Positions 17,506-24,948 of a stretch of 64,000 nucleotides of DNA are shown here, piece by piece. Both the position numbers and the translations under genes were made by a program. The notes under the pieces were generated by a model. That model made no database searches. It worked only from the letters and a program-made list of their open reading frames with translations, and had not been told where the DNA came from. Each line of letters begins with the position of its first letter. Position 1 is the stretch's first letter. Source of the DNA: GCA-2731375 sp964631725 (lineage in GTDB: Bacteria; Pseudomonadota; Alphaproteobacteria; GCA-2731375); contig CAZVYX010000009.1 of the NCBI GenBank assembly GCA_964631725.1, positions 55,700 to 119,699 of the forward strand, written 5' to 3'.

Positions 17506-18462
17506 TTAGTTCGGTCTGTACTTGTCCAACGAGCCCGCATGCATGATCCGGCCATTGAGGGGACGGCCGATAATATCCTCCGCCAGACGGGCGCTTTCAA
17601 TCAGGGCCTCTAGATCAATCCCGGTCTCGATACCCATCTCGTGACATAGGAAGACCATGTCCTCGGTACAGATATTGCCGGCGGACGTGGCCGAGCCATG
17701 GCCCGCGAAGGGACAGCCGCCCAGGCCGGCGACAGAGGCATCATACAGGTCCACGCCCATTTCCAGGGCGGCATAAACATTGGCCGCGCCCAGGCCACGG
17801 GTATCGTGCAGATGCAGGCCGATGCGCGCATCGGGCACCATGTCGCGCACGGCGCCGATGCGCCGCTTGATATCTTCCGGATTGGCCCAGCCCACGGTAT
17901 CGGCGAGATAAATCGCCGGCAGCGGCACCTTGCGGTCGGCGCACAGATCGATGGTCCACTGCACCAGATCGGTCACCGCCGCCAACGGCACCGGGCCGCC
18001 GAAGTTGCAGCCGAACGCGGTCATGATATAGGCCCCCGCCGGCTGCAGGCCCTGTTGCAGATACATATCGAGGAATTCCACCTGCCGGTCGCGCATTTCC
18101 GTCGCCGTGCAATTGTTGTTAGCCTGGGAAAAGGCATCCGTGGTGTAAAACAAGATCCGCGCATCCATGGCCACGTCCTTGGCCTCGTTGGCCAGCATGA
18201 CGCCCTTTTTGTTCAGCCACAGGGCGGTGTAGTCAATGCCCGCCTTGCGCTTGATGCCCTCGAACAACTGGGCCGTATCGGCCATGGTCGGCACGGCTTT
18301 TGGCGAAACGAAGGAGCCGACCTGGATCTGCTTCAGCCCGGTCTCGCTGAGGCTGTCGATCAGTTCGATCCGGCGCTCAATGGGATGGATCACCGGCTCG
18401 ATCTGAAAGCCTTCACGGACGCCTTCCTCATGGAATTCGACGAATTTCGGAAAATCTGACAT
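17506..18462 (-). CDS. Hydroxymethylglutaryl-CoA lyase-like enzyme
   Basis: A 318-residue DRE-TIM metallolyase of the HMG-CoA lyase group, cleaving a 3-hydroxyacyl-CoA to acetyl-CoA plus an oxo product. It has the metal-binding HLHDTRGLGAANVYAALE and the active-site cysteine loop GLGGCPFAGHGSATSAGN. The first motif reads EEGVREGFQIE, where the classical enzyme has an R-D-G-L-Q-N-E form; the Asp is replaced by Glu, a variant I recall in alphaproteobacterial paralogues. It lies 28 bases downstream of an acyl-CoA dehydrogenase gene, so the two probably act in one CoA-linked degradation route such as a leucine- or isoprenoid-like branched acid. Confidence 0.85.
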   Translation of the reverse strand: MSDFPKFVEFHEEGVREGFQIEPVIHPIERRIELIDSLSETGLKQIQVGSFVSPKAVPTMADTAQLFEGIKRKAGIDYTALWLNKKGVMLANEAKDVAMDARILFYTTDAFSQANNNCTATEMRDRQVEFLDMYLQQGLQPAGAYIMTAFGCNFGGPVPLAAVTDLVQWTIDLCADRKVPLPAIYLADTVGWANPEDIKRRIGAVRDMVPDARIGLHLHDTRGLGAANVYAALEMGVDLYDASVAGLGGCPFAGHGSATSAGNICTEDMVFLCHEMGIETGIDLEALIESARLAEDIIGRPLNGRIMHAGSLDKYRPN

Positions 18463-18490
18463 GGCTTCTTCCTCTCTACTAATACGACCC

Positions 18491-19651
18491 CTAATACGAT
18501 CTGGGCAGGCCCAGGACGCGCTCGCCGATGAAGTTGAGGATCTGCTCCCGGTTCAGCGGCGCGGTGCGCATCAGGCGGGCCAGGGAGTATAGATCATAAA
18601 TGCCGTATTCATGGGTAAAGCCGTTGCCGCCATGGGCCTGCAGGGCCGCTTCCACGGCCATGATGGAGGCCTCGGCGCCGGCGTATTTCGCCATGTTCGA
18701 GGCCGCGCCGGCTTCCTCCCCCTGATCATACTGACAGGCCGCCTGGCGCATGATCAATGACGACATCTCGATCTGCGTCTTGGCCACCGCAAGGGGGTGC
18801 TGCACGCCCTGATAGGCGCCGATGGGGCCGTCGAAAACGACCCGTTCGGAGGCATAGGCCACCGCCTTTTCGATCGCAAAGCGGCCGATGCCGCAGCAAA
18901 TGGCGGCAACGGTCACGCGCTCCGGATTGAGCAGATCAAACAAAATCTGGAAGCCCTTGTCGACTTCGCCCAGAACATCCTCGGGGCCCAGATCCACATC
19001 GTCGAAGAACATGGTGAACTGGCGTTCGGGCAGGATCATGTTCATCTCGATGGGATGGAAATCCACGCCCTTGGCCTTCAGATCGACGATGAACACCGTG
19101 AAGCCATCAGTCTTGCGCTTGACCTGATCATGGGGCGTGGTGCGGGCCACGACCACGGCATAGTCGCAGACATCAACACCGGTGATAAAGACTTTCGAGC
19201 CGTTCAATTTGAAACGATCACCGTCGGGCTTGGCAACGCTTTGAATACGCATGGAATTGCTGCCCGCATTCGGCTCGGTAATGGCGAAGCAGAACAGCGT
19301 CTTGCCGGCGGCGGCATCGGGCAGATAACGGGATTTCTGCGCCTCCGTGCCATGCATGTTGATATGGCCCATGGACATGGTCGGGCCCACCACATACATC
19401 AGCAACGGCACGCCGGCGTTGCCCATGCCCTCGATCAACAAAGCCATTTCCAGCAAACCCAGGCCGGCGCCGCCATAGGCCTCATCGACCAGCAGGCCGG
19501 CGAAGCCGTCGCCCGCCGCCTGCTCCCACATCTCGGCCGGGAACTCGTTCTTGCGGGCTTTTTCCAGCCAGTATTTGTGATCATACGTCTGCGCCAGCTT
19601 GGAGCCATAATCGTAGATCATTTGCTGTTCGGGGCTGAGTGAGAAATCCAT
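18491..19651 (-). CDS. Acyl-CoA dehydrogenase
   Basis: A 386-residue acyl-CoA dehydrogenase starting MDFSLSPEQQMIYDYGSK. The segment CFAITEPNAGSNSM and the C-terminal QAHGGNGFTHEYGIYDLYSLARLMRTAPL with final GERVLGLPRSY fit the short/medium-chain family. The frame continues to a TTG at 19651+18, but the ATG at 19651 gives the standard N terminus. It is first in a two-gene minus-strand unit with the HMG-CoA-lyase-like gene and divergent from the TetR gene (160 bases between), so TetR could control it. Confidence 0.92.
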   Translation of the reverse strand: MDFSLSPEQQMIYDYGSKLAQTYDHKYWLEKARKNEFPAEMWEQAAGDGFAGLLVDEAYGGAGLGLLEMALLIEGMGNAGVPLLMYVVGPTMSMGHINMHGTEAQKSRYLPDAAAGKTLFCFAITEPNAGSNSMRIQSVAKPDGDRFKLNGSKVFITGVDVCDYAVVVARTTPHDQVKRKTDGFTVFIVDLKAKGVDFHPIEMNMILPERQFTMFFDDVDLGPEDVLGEVDKGFQILFDLLNPERVTVAAICCGIGRFAIEKAVAYASERVVFDGPIGAYQGVQHPLAVAKTQIEMSSLIMRQAACQYDQGEEAGAASNMAKYAGAEASIMAVEAALQAHGGNGFTHEYGIYDLYSLARLMRTAPLNREQILNFIGERVLGLPRSY

Positions 19652-19811
19652 TTGCCTGTACCCAATCAAGAAAATCCGTTGCCAAGTGCGGATGGCCGGC
19701 CTTGCCTACGGGCGAAGCTAGCACCATGGCAATTTTATTTCCATCGAACGTTAGTTAGAAAACCATTGCGGTTTGCGTTAAGCTTCCGGCCAAATATGGT
19801 GATCGGGGACG

Positions 19812-20462
19812 ATGGGCATGAAGGAACCGGGGATGCCGCCACGGCGGGGCCGCAAATCGGAGCTTTCGCGCGAGCAGATACTGGACGCGGCGGCGCGCAT
19901 GTTGCGCCGGCAGGGCTATGGCAACACCACTCTGCGCGGGATCGCCGAGGTGGCGGGCATTCAGGCCGGCAGCATCTATTATCACTTCGCCTCGAAAGAC
20001 GAGATCATGGACGCGGTGCTGGAGCGCGGCGTCCGCGCCGTGTACGAGGCGGTGCGCGACCAACTGGATGCCCTGCCGCGAGACGCCGGCCATCTGCGGC
20101 GCATTGAGGCGGCGGTCGGCGCGCATCTGGAGGCGTTGTTGAACCATGGCGACTATACCTCCGCCTCGATCCGCACCTATGGTGAGGTGCCGCAGGCCTT
20201 TCAGCAAAAAAGCCTGGCCCTGCGTGAAGCCTATACGGCGCTGTGGCAGGAAATGTTGGCGGCGGCTCAGGCGGACGGTGCGATCCGCGACGATCTGGAT
20301 CCGGGTCTGCTGCGCGCCCTGTTGCTGGGCTCGCTGAACTGGACCGTTGAATGGTATGATCCCAGCCAGCAGCCGGTGCAGGATATCGCCGCCCAGGCTG
20401 TCGATATGCTGTTTCGCGGCGTCGTGCCCGAGGGCGGCAATTGCGAGAGGAGCCAACCATGA
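19812..20462 (+). CDS. TetR-family transcriptional regulator
   Basis: A 216-residue regulator with an N-terminal TetR helix-turn-helix (about residues 18-62): REQILDAAARMLRRQGYGNTTLRGIAEVAGIQAGSIYYHFASKDE in order, the usual three-helix form. The N terminus is basic (PPRRGRKSE). The C-terminal ligand domain is of the kind found in regulators of fatty-acid and xenobiotic catabolism. It is divergent from an acyl-CoA dehydrogenase and its stop codon overlaps the start of the selenoprotein gene (ATGA), so regulator and selenoprotein are translationally coupled. The ligand is unknown. Confidence 0.92.
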   Translation: MGMKEPGMPPRRGRKSELSREQILDAAARMLRRQGYGNTTLRGIAEVAGIQAGSIYYHFASKDEIMDAVLERGVRAVYEAVRDQLDALPRDAGHLRRIEAAVGAHLEALLNHGDYTSASIRTYGEVPQAFQQKSLALREAYTALWQEMLAAAQADGAIRDDLDPGLLRALLLGSLNWTVEWYDPSQQPVQDIAAQAVDMLFRGVVPEGGNCERSQP

Positions 20463-21139
20463 CCGAGACCATGCAGGAAAGCCCTGTCACGCTGGAGGAA
20501 TATGCCGCCATGGACTGGGCGGGAAAAGTCCGGGTTTGGCTGGATATTTCCGATATCACGGAAGAGCAGTTCGAGGCTCATATGGCAACGCAAAAGGCCC
20601 GCGAGGCCGGCGTGCCGCGGGTCGGCGCGGCGGCGCCTGATTTCACGGCGGATCTCCTGGACCGAAGCCGCAAGCGCACGGGCGAAACCGTGCGCCTGTC
20701 GGACTTGCGGGGCAAACCGGTGGGGCTTGTCTTCGGCTCCTACACCTGACCCCCCTTCCGCAAACGGGCCGTGCGCCTGAACCAGCTTTACGCCACCTAC
20801 AAGGACCGGGTTCAGTTCTACATTGTCTATATCCGCGAAGCGCACCCGGCGCGGGGCTGGCAGGTGCCCAATAACCTGATCGAGGACATCCTCTACGACG
20901 AACCAACCACGGACGCCGAGCGCGCGGAGGTCGCCTCGGCCTGCCAGATCGGTCTGGACCTGCACATGCCCATGCTGGTCGATGGCATCGACAATGACAT
21001 TGACGAAAAATACGTCGGCCTGCCCATGCGCCTGTTCCTCGTCGATCAGCTAGGCAAGATCGCCTACGCCGGCGAAAAAGGTCCGTGGGGCTGGGATGAC
21101 GAGGCGTTCGAGGAGAGGTTGAAGGCGGTTATTGGCTAA
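20459..21139 (+). CDS. Deiodinase-like selenoprotein with in-frame UGA (Sec97)
   Basis: One 226-residue reading frame interrupted by a single TGA at 20747-20749. The frame before (from ATG 20459) and after (GTG at 20771 and beyond) is the same. The local sequence is VFGSYT-U-PPFRKRA, equivalent to the deiodinase site GSCT-U-PPF. After it come FYIVYIREAH (E127, H129), GW (133-134), LPMRLFLVD and GKIAYAGEKGPWGW near the C terminus, all matching iodothyronine deiodinases in order and spacing. A thioredoxin-like fold with Sec as redox or dehalogenating residue is expected; the bacterial substrate is unknown. A bacterial-SECIS-like hairpin lies at 20765-20779. Alternatives, a nonsense mutation or sequencing error, are unlikely because both halves are intact and the break falls exactly on the Sec position. 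selA/B/C/D are not in the window. Confidence 0.9.
20765..20779 (+). promoter_or_regulatory. Candidate bacterial SECIS hairpin
   Basis: CGGGC (20765-20769) pairs with GCCTG (20775-20779), including one G-U pair, closing the loop CGTGC, which contains the GU that SelB-type SECIS loops usually carry. The loop lies 21-25 bases after the UGA at 20747-20749, within the window known for bacterial SECIS elements (fdhF has its loop at a similar distance). The stem is short, so the exact fold is uncertain. Confidence 0.5.
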
Positions 21140-21208
21140 TGGTCCAACCGACCGCTCATGAGTTGAAACCGCGAGCACCCTGACTGTCTGGTCACGCCGC
21201 CGCGCCGA

Positions 21209-21781
21209 TCAGGCCTCCTGTCTGCGATCTACCGGGACAATGGCGACAAGAATGCGGTCAACGGTGCCATCGGCATCCACCATGGGCAGCAACAGGCGGC
21301 ACCATTTGATCAAGACGGAAGTCTGATAGTCGGCATCATTCTCGGAATAGACTGGGGTCTGCAGCTTGGCGGCCGCCGTCAGTTGCCGGTGATAGAACCG
21401 CCAGCTCTCAACCGGGCTTTCACTGAACCACCGGCCGGTCATGTCCAAACCGCCGATCTCGGATACGGCGGTCGCAAAAACGCGATACTTGAAATCCGAA
21501 TAGTCCGCATTGGGCTGCACCACATGTATGTGGCCAACAGCCTCGGGAAAGGCCAGGGGGTCCACCGCCGTGGTTGGGGGCAATCCGCCCCCGGTCCTAT
21601 TGTTCAGCCAAAACCGATACATGCATTGATGTTCGGGCAGGGCGAAATCAGCCTCGGTGATTTTCTCCGGATCAATGGATATCTGGATAATGCCGTCGAA
21701 TTCTGGCTGAGCCGCGTCGGGCATGAACTGATCAAGCGGATCGGGGTTTGCGCGAGAACCTGAGAAATATCGACCCGACAA
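21209..21781 (-). CDS. PAS-like hypothetical protein, 190 aa
   Basis: No firm family. The middle of the protein (HQCMYRFWLN to RWFSESP) resembles the stand-alone PAS_5 layout seen at 11471, with FKYRVFATAVSEIGGLDMTGRWF in the position of the PAS core and a C-terminal sheet strand LLLPMVDADGTVDRILVAIVPV. A sensory role is therefore inferred. The start is TTG at 21781, which has a strong GGGGTGG ribosome-binding stretch six bases upstream; the first ATG (21724) has none. It is divergent from the ferredoxin-oxidoreductase operon and shares with it the inverted repeat at 21845-21866. Confidence 0.65.
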   Translation of the reverse strand: MSGRYFSGSRANPDPLDQFMPDAAQPEFDGIIQISIDPEKITEADFALPEHQCMYRFWLNNRTGGGLPPTTAVDPLAFPEAVGHIHVVQPNADYSDFKYRVFATAVSEIGGLDMTGRWFSESPVESWRFYHRQLTAAAKLQTPVYSENDADYQTSVLIKWCRLLLPMVDADGTVDRILVAIVPVDRRQEA

Positions 21782-21844
21782 TGTTTTCCACCCCTACCGA
21801 CACGCATATCCAACAGTGGCGCATGGCGCGCCCGTCTCCACCAT

Positions 21845-21866
21845 CACTTGCAACATTATGCAAGTG
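21845..21866. promoter_or_regulatory. Perfect inverted repeat, candidate operator of the first oxoacid oxidoreductase operon
   Basis: Arms CACTTGCA (21845-21852) and TGCAAGTG (21859-21866) surround ACATTA. The 22-base dyad lies between the divergent PAS-like gene (start 21781) and the ferredoxin gene (start 22036), 64 and 169 bases from the two starts. It looks like a site for a dimeric regulator; which one is unknown. Confidence 0.55.
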
Positions 21867-22035
21867 TCCGGCGGGATTATTCAATGACAAATTTTCAACC
21901 GCGCGCTTCGCGGTCCTGCACGGCGAAATCCTCTACCCTCGGCGGCGCAAGTTGGTTAGCATCGTCGTGGGAAACAAAGCTAATGGCAAACGCCGGCGAA
22001 ATGGGGGCGGCGCGCGATCAGTTGGAGGAGACGGC

Positions 22036-22284
22036 ATGGCCAAGGACGGCAAGGGTGTTAAGCGGGCCTACGAGATCGAAATCGACGAAACGTTGTGCCG
22101 CTCCTGCGCGGTCTGTTGGGAAATCTGCGCACCCGATGTTCTCAGCTTCCAACCGCCCTTGAACAAGGCCATCGTCGTGACACAACAGACCTGCACCGGC
22201 TGCCGGCTGTGCGAATGGCTCTGCCCCGACTGGGCCGTGGTGGTCCGGCCCAAGGCGGACGCGAAGGCGGAGGCCGTGGCATGA
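22036..22284 (+). CDS. Ferredoxin, delta-type subunit of oxoacid oxidoreductase
   Basis: An 82-residue 2[4Fe-4S] ferredoxin with cysteine sets CRSCAVCWEIC and CTGCRLCEWLC, each followed by Pro or a hydrophobic residue as in bacterial-type ferredoxins. The ATG at 22036 has GGAGGAG five bases upstream, which settles the start although the frame is open from 21748. The stop overlaps the next start (ATGA). It is the electron carrier subunit for the alpha, beta and gamma genes that follow. The same two-cluster module is fused to the C terminus of the IorB-like protein at 39112. Confidence 0.9.
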   Translation: MAKDGKGVKRAYEIEIDETLCRSCAVCWEICAPDVLSFQPPLNKAIVVTQQTCTGCRLCEWLCPDWAVVVRPKADAKAEAVA

Positions 22285-23438
22285 GCCGGCAGTTGTTGTT
22301 CGGCAACCACGCTTTTTGCGAGGGCGCCATCGCCGCCGGCGTGCGTTTCTATGCCGGTTATCCGATCACGCCCGCGACCGAGATTGCCGAGTTCATGTCC
22401 CGCCGCATGTTCGAGGTCGGCGGTACCTATGTCCAGATGGAAGACGAACTGGCCAGCCTGAACGCCGTCATCGGCGCCTCGGTCACGGGGGTAAAAAGCG
22501 TTACCGCCTCCGCCGGTCCGGGCATGGCGCTGATCCAGAACGAACTGGGCCAGGCGGTGGTGGCGGAGGTTCCAGGGGTGGTGATCAACGTCGGCCGCGC
22601 CGGCCCGGGCATCGGCAACGCCACCCGCTCGGGCCAGATGGAAGTGATGCAGGCGCGCTATGGCCCGAACGGCGAATGCCCGGCCGTGGCGATCAGCCCG
22701 GCGACGGTGGAAGAGGCCTTTTGGCTGACCATCAAGGCGGTCAATTTGTCCGAGAGCCTGCGCACCGTCGTCATCGTCCTGGCCGAGGGCCTGTTGGGCC
22801 TGCAGCGCGCCGTGGTCGACCTGCCCGACGACTATGGCGCCATCGAGCTGACGGAACGGCCCCGGCCCAGCATGCCGCCCAGCGAATACAGCGGCGCCTA
22901 CATCGCCAGCGAACTGGACGATGTGCCGCCCATCGCCGATTTCGGCACGGGCTACAAAACCATCCTCAATACCGTCGGCATTCAACCCCGTGGCGGCGGC
23001 GATGGCAGCACCGACGGCGGCCGCCTGGAAAACCAGGATTTCACGATCCGCCGCCTGCATGAAAAGATCCTCGCCCGCAAGGACGAGGTGATCATGACCG
23101 AGCGGCACGGCATAGAGGATGCGGAGGTGGTCTACATCGCCTTCGGCACCCAGGCGCAATCGGCCGTGGTGGCCATGCAGCAGGCCCGCGCCAAGGGCAT
23201 CAAGGCCGGCGTGCTGCGCCTGATCACGGTCTGGCCCTTCCCCGAGGACGCCGTGCGCGAATGTTGCGCCAACGCCCGGCTCGTTGTGGTGCCCGAGATG
23301 AACCTGGGCCAGGTGCGCATGCTGGTGGTCAACGCCCTGGCCGACTCCGATGCCACGGTGGTCGGGGTCAACCATGTGGACAGCACCTACATTCTGCCGG
23401 ACGAAATATTGGCCAAGACCGAGGAGGTTCTGCCATGA
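22281..23438 (+). CDS. 2-oxoacid:ferredoxin oxidoreductase, alpha subunit (set 1)
   Basis: A 385-residue KorA-like subunit: an N-terminal pyrimidine-binding region (GAIAAGVRFYAGYPITPATEIAEFMS, then QMEDELASLNAVIGAS and TASAGPGMALIQNE) and a C-terminal transketolase-like domain with VYIAFGTQAQSAVVAMQQA. Such enzymes oxidatively decarboxylate a 2-oxoacid with TPP and CoA, reducing ferredoxin. A glycine-rich insertion (PRGGGDGSTDGG) near residue 240 resembles the loop in KorA proteins. The frame is open upstream; the ATG at 22281 overlapping the ferredoxin stop is taken. The operon continues with beta and gamma subunits. Confidence 0.92.
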   Translation: MSRQLLFGNHAFCEGAIAAGVRFYAGYPITPATEIAEFMSRRMFEVGGTYVQMEDELASLNAVIGASVTGVKSVTASAGPGMALIQNELGQAVVAEVPGVVINVGRAGPGIGNATRSGQMEVMQARYGPNGECPAVAISPATVEEAFWLTIKAVNLSESLRTVVIVLAEGLLGLQRAVVDLPDDYGAIELTERPRPSMPPSEYSGAYIASELDDVPPIADFGTGYKTILNTVGIQPRGGGDGSTDGGRLENQDFTIRRLHEKILARKDEVIMTERHGIEDAEVVYIAFGTQAQSAVVAMQQARAKGIKAGVLRLITVWPFPEDAVRECCANARLVVVPEMNLGQVRMLVVNALADSDATVVGVNHVDSTYILPDEILAKTEEVLP

Positions 23439-24367
23439 GCGCGGAGACAACGGTTCAGGAAAAGAAAAACCGCCCGGACCCCATGACGCCGCTGGATCAA
23501 CTGATCGAGCAATATGCCGACATGCCGCCGAAGAATTTCCGCTATTGCCCCGGCTGCGGCCTGGGCATGGCGCAGAGCGCGCTGATGCGGGCCTTTCACC
23601 GCCTGGATCTGGACATTGGCCAGGTCGCCAGCGCCGGCGGCAGCGGCTGTTACGCCATCATGGCGCACTATTTCAAATCGAACCACGTGCACGGCTCCCA
23701 CGGTCGGGCCTGCGCCGTCGCCACGGGGATGAAGCTGGCCAATCCGGAGTTGACCGTATTGACCCTGCAGGGCGATGGCGATTGTTTGGCCATCGGCGGC
23801 AATCATTTCATCCACGCGGCCCGTCGCAACATCGACATCACGGTGATCTGCTTCAACAATTTCGGCTTCGGCGATACCGGCGGCCAACTGGCGCCGACGA
23901 CGCCCCGGGGCAGTCTGACCGAGACTTCGCCCTTCGGCATGCCGGAGGACGCCTTCGATCCCTGCAAGCTGGCGATCGGCGCCGGCGCCTCCTTCGTTGC
24001 CCGTTCCACCGTGGCCCATCCGGTGCATTTGACCAAGACCCTGGCCGAGGCCATCGCCTGGAAGGGTTTCGCCTTCGTCGAGGTGCTGCAGCATTGCCAT
24101 GTGCTGTGGGGCCGGCGCAACGGCATGCCGGAAGCCATGGATATGCTGAATTTCTACCGCGAGAAATCGGCCTTCAACACCGCCGCCATCCCGGAGGAAG
24201 AACGCTTCGGCTCCCCGGTTTACGAGCCCGATGGCGATCAGGACATCAGCTTCGTCCTCGGCGTCCTGCACAGGGAGGTGCGGCCGGAACTGACCGAGGA
24301 AATGGCCAAGCTGCGGCGCCGGGTAAGTGAGGGGGTAAGCGGTGCCGCCGGTGGAGATGGGGCATGA
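23435..24367 (+). CDS. 2-oxoacid:ferredoxin oxidoreductase, beta subunit (set 1)
   Basis: A 310-residue TPP-binding subunit. Fe-S or structural cysteines are in RYCPGCGLG, SAGGSGCYAIM follows, and the TPP/Mg motif is GDGDCLAIGGNHFIHAARRN. In KorB proteins the next segment is usually NNxxYGMTGGQxSPTT, as in the paralogue at 41190; here it is NNFGFGDTGGQLAPTT, with Tyr and Met replaced. This suggests a different substrate pocket from the second set. It overlaps the alpha and gamma genes by four bases on each side. An N-terminal extension of about 30 charged residues precedes the domain. Confidence 0.92.
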   Translation: MSAETTVQEKKNRPDPMTPLDQLIEQYADMPPKNFRYCPGCGLGMAQSALMRAFHRLDLDIGQVASAGGSGCYAIMAHYFKSNHVHGSHGRACAVATGMKLANPELTVLTLQGDGDCLAIGGNHFIHAARRNIDITVICFNNFGFGDTGGQLAPTTPRGSLTETSPFGMPEDAFDPCKLAIGAGASFVARSTVAHPVHLTKTLAEAIAWKGFAFVEVLQHCHVLWGRRNGMPEAMDMLNFYREKSAFNTAAIPEEERFGSPVYEPDGDQDISFVLGVLHREVRPELTEEMAKLRRRVSEGVSGAAGGDGA

Positions 24368-24903
24368 AAAACGAGATCAGAATAGCCGGCATCGGCGGCC
24401 AGGGCCTGGTTTCCGCCTCCGTCATCCTGGCCGAGGCCTTGGGCGTGGTGCGTGATTTCGAAGTCGTACAGACGCAATTCTATGCCTCGAACATAACCGG
24501 GGGCGCCTCCAGCGGCGATGTCATCGTCAGCGACGAGAAGAACCTTTTTCCCTGGGTGCTGGCGCCGGACCTGCTGGTCGCCATGGCCCAGGACGCCGTC
24601 GACGCCCATGCCGAAAAGATGGCGCCGGGCACACAAGTCATCGCCGATGACATCATGGTCAACGACATCTCGCCGTTCGGCGAAGGTGTAGCGGTTCATT
24701 GGGCGCCCCTGACGCGCACGGCGGACGAGGTCGGCCTGCGCAAATGCGCCAACATCGTCGCCCTCGGCGCCCTCTCCCGCCTGACCGGATTGCTCGATCT
24801 GGCGCAAATCACCCAAGCCGTAACCGCCCGCGCACCCGGCAAGCCCGAAACCAACCGCAACGCGGTGGCGGCCGGCTACGCGCTGGAATTGACGGCGGCA
24901 TAA
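24364..24903 (+). CDS. 2-oxoacid:ferredoxin oxidoreductase, gamma subunit (set 1)
   Basis: A 179-residue gamma subunit (pyruvate ferredoxin/flavodoxin oxidoreductase gamma domain), beginning KNEIRIAGIGGQGLVSASVILAEA, with the central TQFYASNITGGASSGDVIVSD. The family binds CoA and completes the alpha-beta-gamma-delta complex. Start overlaps the beta stop (ATGA). It is last in the four-gene operon; 45 bases further the convergent GMC oxidoreductase gene ends. Confidence 0.92.
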   Translation: MKNEIRIAGIGGQGLVSASVILAEALGVVRDFEVVQTQFYASNITGGASSGDVIVSDEKNLFPWVLAPDLLVAMAQDAVDAHAEKMAPGTQVIADDIMVNDISPFGEGVAVHWAPLTRTADEVGLRKCANIVALGALSRLTGLLDLAQITQAVTARAPGKPETNRNAVAAGYALELTAA

Positions 24904-24948
24904 AAAAGCCGTCGGTCCAGTCCTGATTTTCGTGGATGCGAACCTGTT

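Noticed and set aside
19652..19811. TetR operator between the acyl-CoA dehydrogenase and TetR genes
   Set aside because: Only a six-base palindrome (AACGTT) was seen; no convincing dyad of operator length.
20747..20749. Reading the TGA as a nonsense mutation and calling a pseudogene
   Set aside because: Both sides are intact and in frame and the codon sits exactly at the deiodinase Sec position, so selenocysteine is the better reading.
22068..23450. 460-codon open frame antisense to the set-1 alpha subunit
   Set aside because: No domain, shadow-type composition (His, Asp, Gly repeats); the sense gene is a clear KorA.
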